This document shows, piece after piece, positions 6,642-14,543 of a DNA stretch of 33,621 nucleotides; within the stretch, counting starts at the first letter, position 1; every line of letters begins with the position of its first letter. The notes beneath the pieces were generated by a model that did no database searches, was not told where the DNA came from, and saw nothing but the letters and a program-made list of their open reading frames with translations. A program made the translations under genes and the position numbers. This stretch comes from Chitinispirillaceae bacterium (GTDB lineage: Bacteria > Fibrobacterota > Chitinivibrionia > Chitinivibrionales > Chitinispirillaceae), in assembly GCA_016929595.1 (NCBI GenBank), contig JAFGIN010000198.1, positions 1 to 33,621 on the forward strand, given 5' to 3'.

Positions 6642-8810
6642 GTGAAGCAGATGTTTCGATTACCTTTTTTTCTGCTCCCTGCTATACTGATGTGTATGTT
6701 TTATATGAAGTGTGCCAATCCTGTTGATGATCCTCCACTTCAGTGGGAAACAAAAACGCAGGTTCCTGTATCAAATAAATCATTCTTTCTCAGAGAAGAA
6801 TTTGATAATCTTTTTGACTGGGATAGTATGAGCGTTGCTGATCCGCGTCCTGATGAGAAAGATACTCTTGATACACTGGTCTTTTCCATCGAACGGTTCA
6901 CCACAAATCTATTTGAGACAAGCCAGGAAGCTTTAAAGAATAATAGAATAAAAAAAGTTCTGGGACCTCTTGCAATAGTAAATTCACCACCATTTACGTT
7001 AAGTTCTCCGGTTCCTTCAAACCCAGGACAAATTTCTATTCCTTTTACCGCAAAACTGGACAGCATTTATAATGTTACCTTCTATGATACTGCAACAAAC
7101 ATACTGGCTGTGACAATTTCCAACACTTCAACAGCGACTTTAACCAACATAATAATTTCCACATCCACTCTTGGTTCGGATACTATTACGAATATTCCGC
7201 CCGGTTCTACCGCAAACGCTGAACTTCATGTCAGGGGAAAGAGCACCGGTCATACCTTCAGTATAACTCTTTCAGCCTCTAAGACAGCTGGAGCTGGAGT
7301 GGTATCATTACGAATGAGTGTTACCAACCTGACAGCATCATCAATTAAAGCGATTGATCACCTTCTCCAGTTCAAACGGGAATATAATTCCAGTTACGAA
7401 TTAACAGATACTGTTGCAATTGACTATATCGATCTGGCGGATGGTTTCTTTTTCTATGAATTTTCAAACAGTACCGATATACCTTTTATGGCCAGCCGCG
7501 AACATTACCACATGTGGATAGCACCATTTTGTAAAGGTAAAGGGATCGACAGCGTCAAAAATCTAAGTGGGGTTTCACATCTTGATTCACTTGAATCCTA
7601 TTATGGTAAGCTCAAAAATAATGGTATTACCGTTCAACCAAATACCAGTCTGGAGATGGCCCAGAGTAATCTCAGCAGCACACGTTTATTTACATTCTGG
7701 GATCCAGTTCTTAAAAAAACTGTAACGAAGGTCAGGTACATTATCGAAACCATGCCACCTCATGGTGACACTGTAACACTTCAGGCTACTGATTCTGTGT
7801 CCTTTTTGATAAGGGCTACCCATTTTAAATTTGAAGAACTTGTTGGAACTGTTATGGAACCATACGTTCGCTCAGGTGATACGCAGAAAGTATTTCTTGA
7901 TGTTCCGTGGAACCGCTCGTCACTGGATTCTCTCCGTGGCCGCTTTTTACTTCAAAGAGTGTCTGGCGAAATCACTGCCGATCCACAGCTCTCCGATAGT
8001 TTATCATATATAGACAGCATGAAAGTAAACTTTGTCATTTATTCTCCGGAATCACTTGCGGTTAAAGACTCCGCTTCATCCACATTTACGCATGTCTGCA
8101 ACGATTCCATATTCAAACGTTCTATTGACATTACAAATGTCACTAATATATTTCCCGACACAATTTGCATTGTATCAAAAATGATTATTCCATCTGGCAC
8201 AAAAATGAGAATACGCAATGATCTGTCATCATCCGATCCCGATGGCTCAAAATATATTGGACGGATGCGTATCCGACTTGATAACAAATATTTCCTTAAT
8301 TCAGATCTGGACTGGATTGTTAAAGATACGGTTATCATGGATCTGGGGTCCGGCACCTTCGAAGTGCCCGATGTATTACGATTTATTAAAAAGCTTGACG
8401 ATGCAAAAGCTTGGTTTAACGCTCTAATTGCAAATCAAACGAACCTTAACATGTATCTTCATGCATTACTGGCCCCCCGGTCAAAGATGGATGAACTGGA
8501 TTCTATCGATGCTAATCGTTTTACATTCCTTCTTAACAATCCCGACAGCGCCAGAGCCAGTGGTTTTATACATTTTCTTGGGACAGAGGGTATTTACATC
8601 CCGAAACGTGATTCTACATACGCCAATGAGGTTTTCTGGGACACCCCCGCTCTGGACAGCATAGTTTCATCAGACTCATGCAAATGGCGATGGCAGTTAC
8701 GATTTGTCCCTGGAAGCAGGGATGCTCTGCGTGATGTTGATTACCTCAAAATCAACTCATCATTGCGCGTAAGTGGAATAAACAATATGGATTCGTTATT
8801 AATATGGTAA
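6642..8810 (+). CDS. Large exported protein of unknown function paired with the OmpA porin
   Basis: A 722-residue protein not recognised as a named family. The N-terminus has a hydrophobic segment (residues 6-22) followed by Cys-24 in FYMKCANP, so it may be a lipoprotein, although the -1 Lys does not fit the canonical lipobox. The rest is rich in Ser, Thr, Asp and beta-strand-like segments, with no recognisable catalytic motif, consistent with stacked beta-sandwich domains on the periplasmic or cell-surface side. A GTG start is chosen because AGGA lies 7 bases upstream; an ATG at 6651 has poorer spacing. Its stop is 23 bases before the OmpA start, so the two are almost certainly co-transcribed and may act together in the outer membrane. 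Confidence 0.75.
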   Translation: MKQMFRLPFFLLPAILMCMFYMKCANPVDDPPLQWETKTQVPVSNKSFFLREEFDNLFDWDSMSVADPRPDEKDTLDTLVFSIERFTTNLFETSQEALKNNRIKKVLGPLAIVNSPPFTLSSPVPSNPGQISIPFTAKLDSIYNVTFYDTATNILAVTISNTSTATLTNIIISTSTLGSDTITNIPPGSTANAELHVRGKSTGHTFSITLSASKTAGAGVVSLRMSVTNLTASSIKAIDHLLQFKREYNSSYELTDTVAIDYIDLADGFFFYEFSNSTDIPFMASREHYHMWIAPFCKGKGIDSVKNLSGVSHLDSLESYYGKLKNNGITVQPNTSLEMAQSNLSSTRLFTFWDPVLKKTVTKVRYIIETMPPHGDTVTLQATDSVSFLIRATHFKFEELVGTVMEPYVRSGDTQKVFLDVPWNRSSLDSLRGRFLLQRVSGEITADPQLSDSLSYIDSMKVNFVIYSPESLAVKDSASSTFTHVCNDSIFKRSIDITNVTNIFPDTICIVSKMIIPSGTKMRIRNDLSSSDPDGSKYIGRMRIRLDNKYFLNSDLDWIVKDTVIMDLGSGTFEVPDVLRFIKKLDDAKAWFNALIANQTNLNMYLHALLAPRSKMDELDSIDANRFTFLLNNPDSARASGFIHFLGTEGIYIPKRDSTYANEVFWDTPALDSIVSSDSCKWRWQLRFVPGSRDALRDVDYLKINSSLRVSGINNMDSLLIW

Positions 8811-8833
8811 AGATTAGTTTAAGGATATATCTG

Positions 8834-11290
8834 ATGATTAGAAAAAAATTAACACTACTTTTATGCATGCTTTCGATTTCCGCGCTGGCTGAAGTCGACA
8901 ATAATCCCATAAACGCCGGTACTACTCAAGCCCGTAATTGTCTGGGACGTGCTCATGAAGCAACGCACCACAACCCGGCACTTCTTGGTGTTGACCGGGC
9001 TCCAAGAATATCTTTGACTCCGGGTCTTCAACTCGGAGTCGCCGCATGGAGCGATAAACTTAATTTGTCTATTACCAACAGATACTGGGTAGACAGTCTG
9101 AAAGAGGCTTCAGCACTCTCTTCAAAAATTCTCAGGCGAAGTTTCGATCTGGAAGGACTCTCTCCTGCTGAGGTTTCCGATAAACTTACCAAAGAGTTTG
9201 AAGGCGGTGTAAAAGTTTACTATGGGTATCACCACACGCTGCTCAGTATGGGTTTTAATCGTATCGGATTCGACATTACAACTCATATCGATGAAGAAAT
9301 GCACATTCCCGAAGCACCGCTGATGATGCTTTTTTCCCGAAATAAAGGTCTTTTGCCGGGAAACACCCTTGATTTTAATGATCTCAGACAGAATGCAATC
9401 TGGGCAACCGATTTTACATTCAGTATCGGACTACCGGTAAATGTTCCGGTACTTAACAATTTTTTCAATCTCCGTTATGGCGCAGGTGGACTCGGAGTTA
9501 AATATGTCATGGGGCATTCCATTTTAAAAGCACAGACCGAAGATGGGACGTTACACTACAACCAGACCACAAACAGCCTTGATGTCAATGCAAAAGTTCA
9601 CATTCAAACTGCCGGAATGGGTTTTCATGGTGCCTGGAATTTCGATAATCCGTTTGAAAACGGACTTCCTGTTTCCGGTCATGGAATCGGATTTGACCTC
9701 GGAGGAATCCTGTATGATAAAAACGGTACATTCTCGATTAATTTCAATAATATAGGAGTACTATTCTGGACCAATAATATCAATGAAGCTACATACCAGA
9801 TAAAAAAAGATGGTCTTGACGCATATGATATCGTCGATGGAATTGAGATTGGTGATGACCAGGACAGAAACGCACGTCTTGTAATATTTAATCGTGACGA
9901 AGGTGAATACCTGTCAATGGAAGATGATTCACTGAAAAAGGGTGATGGTTTTGTAACACCACTACCATTGGCATTAAATATCGGATACTCTTATATGTGG
10001 GACTTTTCAAAAAGCGAAAATCAGGATCGTCGATGGCTTGCTGAGTATATTAACGCCGGCGCAAATTACCGTCAGCAGTTTACGAAAAATGCAGGCCAGT
10101 CCCCTGTACCACGTCTTTCACTTGGCGCTGAAGCGGGAGTGCTTCAGGGATATTTTCCCGTCCGACTTGGATTTGTTTTTGGTGGACCGGAACGCATGGC
10201 ATCAGCAATTGGTGCCGGGCTTAATTTTAAATACGTAAGTATCAATGCTTCCTACAAAGCTGTGGGTACACCGGTATTAATTGCTAAACGCGGATGGGAA
10301 CTTGCCGGGAACATTCAGATAAACTTGGGGCTCACCGTTGATTCAGATAAAGATGGTATTGATGACAAAGATGATAACTGTCCCGAAAATCCTGAGGATA
10401 AAGATGGTTTTCAGGATGATGACGGATGTCCTGAAGATGACAATGATCAGGATGGGATCCCGGATAATGCTGACAGTTGCAAAAACATTCCCGAAGACCT
10501 CGATGGTTTCCAGGATACTGATGGGTGTCCGGACTATGATAATGATCAGGACGGCATTGCCGACAGCCTGGATACATGTCCGATGGAACCTGAGGATAAA
10601 GACAATTTCCGTGATGATGACGGATGTCCGGACCCTGACAATGATGGTGATGGAGTACCCGATGGTGATGACAAGTGCCCGCTGCTTGCTGAAGACATCG
10701 ATATGTTTGAAGATACTGACGGATGCCCGGAATTTGACAACGATAAAGATGGAGTTCCCGACTCTTTAGACAATTGCATGAATGAACCGGAGGTTTTCAA
10801 TGGATATAAAGATGATGACGGGTGCCCCGATACCCTTGTCAAGCCAACAGAAAAGGAAACGATAAAACTCAATACAAAATTACGTTCTATAAATTTTAAA
10901 ACAGGAAGCGCACAACTTATCAGTTCATCATTTGCTGCACTCGATTATATTGTTGGATTCCTTAAACAGTATCCTCACCTTCGTTATGAGATACAGGGCC
11001 ATACCGATTCACAGGGCGCAGATGAAACCAATCTTTTATTGTCCGCTGCACGTGCCAATACAGTTCGGGATTATCTGCTTTCCAAAAATGTATCGGATTC
11101 AGGTCTTATAGCGATCGGTTATGGTGAAGCGGTGCCGGTTGCGGATAATAATACGGCAAATGGACGCGCACTTAACCGCAGGGTTCAGTTCCGTATTGTA
11201 GAAACCAATGATGAGTATAGTGCATTAAAGACTAATGAAACTCTTTTTCAGGAAAAAATCAGAGCAGCCAGAATAAAGGGATACAAGTAA
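8834..11290 (+). CDS. OmpA-family outer-membrane protein with thrombospondin type 3 repeats
   Basis: An 818-residue protein in three parts. Residues 1-19 are a signal peptide. Residues 20 to about 500 form a predicted beta-barrel; the start NNPINAGTTQARNCLGRAH and following HHNPALLG resemble DUF5723/FadL-like barrels. Residues 503-667 are five exact 33-residue thrombospondin type 3 units (DxDxDGxxD plus a DGCPD end), which bind calcium and form a rigid rod. Residues about 690-805 are an OmpA C-terminal domain with GHTDSQG, LLLSAARANTVRDYLL and GRALNRRVQF, which binds peptidoglycan. The ATG at 8834 is chosen over 8804 because AAGGA precedes it and the signal peptide begins there. It likely tethers the outer membrane to the wall and works with the upstream exported protein. 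Confidence 0.88.
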   Translation: MIRKKLTLLLCMLSISALAEVDNNPINAGTTQARNCLGRAHEATHHNPALLGVDRAPRISLTPGLQLGVAAWSDKLNLSITNRYWVDSLKEASALSSKILRRSFDLEGLSPAEVSDKLTKEFEGGVKVYYGYHHTLLSMGFNRIGFDITTHIDEEMHIPEAPLMMLFSRNKGLLPGNTLDFNDLRQNAIWATDFTFSIGLPVNVPVLNNFFNLRYGAGGLGVKYVMGHSILKAQTEDGTLHYNQTTNSLDVNAKVHIQTAGMGFHGAWNFDNPFENGLPVSGHGIGFDLGGILYDKNGTFSINFNNIGVLFWTNNINEATYQIKKDGLDAYDIVDGIEIGDDQDRNARLVIFNRDEGEYLSMEDDSLKKGDGFVTPLPLALNIGYSYMWDFSKSENQDRRWLAEYINAGANYRQQFTKNAGQSPVPRLSLGAEAGVLQGYFPVRLGFVFGGPERMASAIGAGLNFKYVSINASYKAVGTPVLIAKRGWELAGNIQINLGLTVDSDKDGIDDKDDNCPENPEDKDGFQDDDGCPEDDNDQDGIPDNADSCKNIPEDLDGFQDTDGCPDYDNDQDGIADSLDTCPMEPEDKDNFRDDDGCPDPDNDGDGVPDGDDKCPLLAEDIDMFEDTDGCPEFDNDKDGVPDSLDNCMNEPEVFNGYKDDDGCPDTLVKPTEKETIKLNTKLRSINFKTGSAQLISSSFAALDYIVGFLKQYPHLRYEIQGHTDSQGADETNLLLSAARANTVRDYLLSKNVSDSGLIAIGYGEAVPVADNNTANGRALNRRVQFRIVETNDEYSALKTNETLFQEKIRAARIKGYK
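10340..10834 (+). repeat. Five 99-base coding repeats (thrombospondin type 3 units)
   Basis: Five consecutive 33-codon units with no spacers. Each begins with a DxDxDGxxD calcium loop, has a Cys near position 14, and ends in a DGCP motif. The fifth is the most divergent, with EVFNGYKDDDGCPD. The units keep exact length although their nucleotide sequences have drifted, which suggests selection for rod geometry rather than recent duplication. Confidence 0.9.
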
Positions 11291-11302
11291 ACATTGAATA
11301 AT

Positions 11303-12127
11303 ATGAACCCGTTCTCTCAAAACAGCATTAGCGATGCAATCGACCGATTGCATTTCCCTTCCGATGCACACAGAAACGCAGCTCAGGAGTGTGCATCGTT
11401 TTTTGCCGCCTTCAAGGAAACTGAGGCAGTGCTTCTAACCTGTTCCTGTGCCAGAGGTAAAGCAGTCAGAGATAGTTGCGTTGACATCGCTATACTTTAT
11501 CATCCTAACACCAGCGCTGCTCTGATTCAGGAAATGCAAACGGCGTGGAATAATGAGTACTCTTCCAATGATGTGTACGCTCAATTGAAACGCATCGGTA
11601 AGTATTCCATGATCGATCTGGATTTCATCGATGGTGACATTAATGAAGGAACACACGAATGGACATCAGGTCCGGATTCATTCGAACTTGAGATCGGTAA
11701 TTATCTTTCATATTCCCGGCCGATATACACCAGCAGCACCTATTTCAATGAATTAAGATTGAAATGGGTCCCCTACTATAACGATATAATGCGAAGGCGC
11801 AGATTGTCGATGATAAAAGTGTTCTGTATCAATAACCTTCATCATATTCCTCTGTATGTTGAGCGAAAGCTTTACTTTCAGAGTTTCAACCGGCTCTATA
11901 ATGCAATGGGAGAATTCCTCCAGGCACTCTTTATAAAAAACCGCATCTATCCTATAGCATACGACAAATGGATTCATGAACAACTCAATGAGGTTCTTCA
12001 TTACCCCGAACTGTATACCGAGCTTGTAAAGCTCATGGAGTATCGGCAATTTGAAAGTGATGAGCATATTGCCAAAGCAGAACTACTCGAAAGATTGCTG
12101 CTGCATTATTGTGATGAAAGTGATTAA
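11303..12127 (+). CDS. Nucleotidyltransferase-fold protein with altered catalytic motif
   Basis: A 274-residue protein whose N-terminal domain (about residues 8-115) matches the polymerase-beta-type nucleotidyltransferase fold: LTCSCARGKAVRDSCVDIAI aligns with the usual GS-x-ARG-xxx-SDIDLxI motif. Two key residues differ: the Gly of GS and the first catalytic Asp of SDxD are both Cys. The second Asp and a later IDLDFID remain. The C-terminal helical half (KLYFQSFNRLYNAMGEFLQ, YPIAYDKWIHEQL) resembles DUF4037-like proteins. ATG at 11303 is used; a TTG at 11294 with AGGG 12 bases upstream is an alternative. It starts 12 bases after the OmpA gene, so may be in that operon. Substrate is unknown; catalysis may be lost. 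Confidence 0.72.
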   Translation: MNPFSQNSISDAIDRLHFPSDAHRNAAQECASFFAAFKETEAVLLTCSCARGKAVRDSCVDIAILYHPNTSAALIQEMQTAWNNEYSSNDVYAQLKRIGKYSMIDLDFIDGDINEGTHEWTSGPDSFELEIGNYLSYSRPIYTSSTYFNELRLKWVPYYNDIMRRRRLSMIKVFCINNLHHIPLYVERKLYFQSFNRLYNAMGEFLQALFIKNRIYPIAYDKWIHEQLNEVLHYPELYTELVKLMEYRQFESDEHIAKAELLERLLLHYCDESD

Positions 12128-12194
12128 TATGTTGCTTTCATCAGCAGAATCGAGTATTGTTCACTGTAATCAGCAAACCAATAATTGAGGAATT

Positions 12195-13430
12195 ATGAAA
12201 TTTTCAGACTACAATATCTCCGGTACTATCAAAGATAACTTAAAACAGCTCGGTTTCATTCGTCCGACCGATATACAGTTCAAAGCGATACCACCTGTTT
12301 TACGGGGTGAGGATGTGCTCGCAGTTGCTCAGACAGGCACCGGAAAAACTGCAGCATTTGCCATACCCGTAATCGATAAGATTCATCAGTACAAAACAAG
12401 CAAACGCTCAACAGGTATTAAATGTATCGTGATGGTACCCACCAGAGAACTTGCACTACAGATCGGGGGTGTTTTTACCTCACTTTCCTGCCATACTAAA
12501 GTGGTTACTTATACAGTACATGGGGGTATAGAGCAGGATATGCAGATAAAGAAGATTCAGGATGGTATCGATATTTTAATTGCTACACCCGGAAGAATGT
12601 TTGACTTGATTAACCAGAAGGTGATACGACTTGAAAAGGTCAGCACGCTTATCCTTGACGAAGCAGATCAGATGCTTGATCTGGGGTTCATCGAGGATAT
12701 AAAATATGTAAAAAAGATGCTTACATCAAAGCATCAGACCCTTTTCTTTTCGGCAACTATCAATCCGGAAATTAAGAAACTCGCGTTTTCGCAGGTGAAA
12801 ACCAGTGCAATCCGTATCCAGGTCTCTCCCGAAGATCCGGTCTCCAGAAATGTAACCCATTTTGTCATGTTTGTCGAGATGGATGACAAACGATTGTATC
12901 TTGAAAAATTTATCAACGATCATCCGGAGAGCAGGATCCTGGTATTTGTCCGGACAAAAGTGCGGGCAGAACGGGTAGCTAAAGCAATGGAACGTGTCAA
13001 AATTTCCACGCTGACCATCCACAGTGAGAAGGATCAGGCAGAGCGCAACGCTGCTATGACCGCGTTTAAAACCGGTAAAGTTCGAATACTAATAGCAACT
13101 GATATAAGTGCCCGTGGGATCGATATCCCCGATATTCATTTTGTAATAAATTATGATGTTCCAGAGAAGATCGAAAACTACGTTCACCGCATCGGAAGAA
13201 CAGGACGTGGGACAAAAAAAGGTAGCGCATTAACATTCTGCAGCACTGAAGAACGACCGTTACTTAAAGAAATCGAACAGTTAATCACAAAGAGAATTGA
13301 TGTAATTAAGACTGAGCGCAGTGAAGTACTTCCGGACGTTGCCGATCAGACAAAAAAGAAGAGCCTTGAAGAGCTGGTTGAAGAACATCGGGAATGGCTG
13401 AAGGGAAGGAAAAAGAGAAGAGTGAAGTAA
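12195..13430 (+). CDS. DEAD-box ATP-dependent RNA helicase (RhlE-like)
   Basis: A 411-residue RNA helicase that unwinds structured RNA during ribosome assembly, mRNA decay or cold adaptation. All core motifs are present: Q motif around GFIRPTDIQ (20-28), Walker A AQTGTGKT (45-52), PTRELA (82-87), TPGR (131-134), DEAD (155-158), SAT (186-188), ATDISARGIDIP (301-312) and HRIGRTGR (331-338). The C-terminal tail is short and ends in a basic stretch (GRKKRRVK), a likely RNA-binding tail as in RhlE-type enzymes. The stop codon lies inside the first copy of a 14-base tandem repeat, so the extreme C-terminus is encoded by repeat DNA. GAGG lies about 5 bases before the ATG. Confidence 0.95.
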   Translation: MKFSDYNISGTIKDNLKQLGFIRPTDIQFKAIPPVLRGEDVLAVAQTGTGKTAAFAIPVIDKIHQYKTSKRSTGIKCIVMVPTRELALQIGGVFTSLSCHTKVVTYTVHGGIEQDMQIKKIQDGIDILIATPGRMFDLINQKVIRLEKVSTLILDEADQMLDLGFIEDIKYVKKMLTSKHQTLFFSATINPEIKKLAFSQVKTSAIRIQVSPEDPVSRNVTHFVMFVEMDDKRLYLEKFINDHPESRILVFVRTKVRAERVAKAMERVKISTLTIHSEKDQAERNAAMTAFKTGKVRILIATDISARGIDIPDIHFVINYDVPEKIENYVHRIGRTGRGTKKGSALTFCSTEERPLLKEIEQLITKRIDVIKTERSEVLPDVADQTKKKSLEELVEEHREWLKGRKKRRVK

Positions 13431-13590
13431 GAAGAGTGAAGTAAGAAGAGTGAAGGGGGGAAAAAAAGAAGACTGATATTTTCTTCATTTCACACTTCAC
13501 ACTTTTCACTTCAAACTTCTGAATGAAGGGTGAAGGGTTAAATAAGAAGATTGATGTCGTTTTAAACATCACATTTCACTCTTCAAGCGT
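13417..13590. repeat. Low-complexity direct and inverted repeats after the helicase gene
   Basis: The unit GAAGAGTGAAGTAA (14 bases) occurs at 13417-13430 and 13431-13444, with a partial third copy at 13445-13455. Downstream, related words appear inverted (CACACTTCACACTTTTCACT near 13490-13510) and direct again (TGAAGGGTGAAGGG near 13525). The opposing words could pair into an imperfect hairpin at the end of the helicase transcript. No T run follows, so terminator function is uncertain. Confidence 0.7.
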
Positions 13591-13623
13591 ATATTGTTCT
13601 GAAAAAGGAGAAGGTCAATCTAT

Positions 13624-13893
13624 ATGTCTGGGGATCCTGAAAAGTGTAGTAACGATCCGCTTCATGGGGTAACGCTTGAGGCGCTGCTGAAGGAACTTGT
13701 GACGCAGCGCGGATGGGAATACATGGCTGATGCCGTTAGTATACGCTGTTTTAACAGTAATCCAAGTATTCAATCAAGCCTCAAGTTTCTTCGGAAAACG
13801 CCCTGGGCTCGCAGAAAAGTTGAATCGCTGTACCTTGATTACAAATGGGAATGTACGCTACTGGAAAGAGAACGCACAACAGGACCTCAATAG
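13624..13893 (+). CDS. VF530 family (DUF2132) small DNA-binding protein
   Basis: An 89-residue protein matching the VF530/DUF2132 family: [20 protein letters not shown] near the start and [20 protein letters not shown] in the middle are the family hallmarks. The solved family fold is a compact helical domain thought to bind DNA; the biological role is not established. The family is usually about 75-80 residues, so a complete domain with a short tail is present. AAGGAGAAGG lies upstream of the ATG. It is placed in a repeat-rich, accessory-looking patch and is followed in the same reading frame, after its TAG stop, by a remnant of an Rpn-type nuclease. Confidence 0.88.
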   Translation: MSGDPEKCSNDPLHGVTLEALLKELVTQRGWEYMADAVSIRCFNSNPSIQSSLKFLRKTPWARRKVESLYLDYKWECTLLERERTTGPQ

Positions 13894-13935
13894 TGGGCAG
13901 TAATCTTTTATATTGAGAATAGCAACGCAGCAGAT

Positions 13936-14340
13936 ATGAGCAGAAACTGGAAAGAGTTGATCAGTCTGCTAAAGGGAGTGTTAGAAAAAGATGGTATTGA
14001 AATTATCCGGGCAATAATGGATCGTATATTTGAGATACATGAATTGCCCAAAAATTCAAAAACGATACAGCGAATCGAAGATTTAACTGAGGTGAAAAGT
14101 ATGCTTGAAACTAACACAAAAAACTGGGAAATTTCGGTATTCGAGAAGGGTATTGAGAAGGGTATTGAGAAGGGTATTGAGAAGGGTATTGAGAAGGGTA
14201 TTGAGAAGGGTATTGAGAAGGGTATTGAGAAGATGGTCATTAAAATGGCTCAAAATGGCATGAGCAATGCCAATATCCGAAAAATCACCGGGCTTTCACT
14301 TCAAAAGATCGCGCAGATATTAAAGAATGTGAAACTATAG
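13936..14340 (+). pseudogene. C-terminal remnant of an Rpn-family (PD-(D/E)XK) nuclease/transposase
   Basis: The 134-residue frame matches only the C-terminal third of the Rpn/PDDEXK-transposase family: a helical stretch, then a charged (KGIE)n tail and a helix-turn-helix-like end (GMSNANIRKITGLSLQKIAQ). The nuclease core found in full-length members (usually near 300 residues) is absent. The frame remains open back to 13894, directly behind the VF530 TAG stop, but that extension adds only 14 residues. No clear Shine-Dalgarno precedes the ATG. Such proteins promote recombination and spread between genomes. This copy is probably a decayed fragment, though a small expressed protein cannot be excluded. 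Confidence 0.6.
14149..14232 (+). repeat. Seven exact tandem copies of a 12-base unit
   Basis: The unit GGTATTGAGAAG is repeated seven times without change from 14149 to 14232, preceded by one degenerate copy (TATTCGAGAAG). It encodes (KGIE)7 in the Rpn remnant. The unit is a multiple of three, so copy-number change would alter protein length without a frameshift. Exact identity points to recent slippage or recombination. Confidence 0.97.
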
Positions 14341-14543
14341 TATTTTTCTAAATGTAATAGTCTCCCCACTATTCCATGAATGAGTCGTGACAGGATTTAG
14401 CCATATTATGATGGATTAATTACTAAAGAAGCGCTTAAGATAATGCATCTCTCCGTGACTCCGAGGGAGAGGTTGCGATGTGATAACGGCCGGGTGAGGT
14501 TTGAGACGCTAGAACAAATGATTGGTTACTCGTAAACCATCGA
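14341..14543. other. Short intergenic region with a possible gene-tail remnant
   Basis: Between the Rpn remnant and the tamA stop. A 45-codon open frame at 14401-14535 (plus strand) ends NGRVRFETLEQMIGYS and reads like coding sequence but lacks a start signal and was not recognised. A weak hairpin at 14523-14539 (5-base-pair stem) could end the tamB-tamA transcript. Confidence 0.3.

Noticed and set aside
10338-10769. 143-residue frame inside the OmpA gene, and antisense frames alongside
   Set aside because: Shadow of the Asp-rich TSP3 repeats; the repeat codon pattern keeps other frames open.
14149-14232. CRISPR array
   Set aside because: The repeats are 12 bases, directly adjacent and coding; there are no spacers and no cas genes.
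14401-14535. 45-codon open frame ending NGRVRFETLEQMIGYS
   Set aside because: No start codon with ribosome-binding site at its 5' end and no recognisable family; noted only as a possible remnant.
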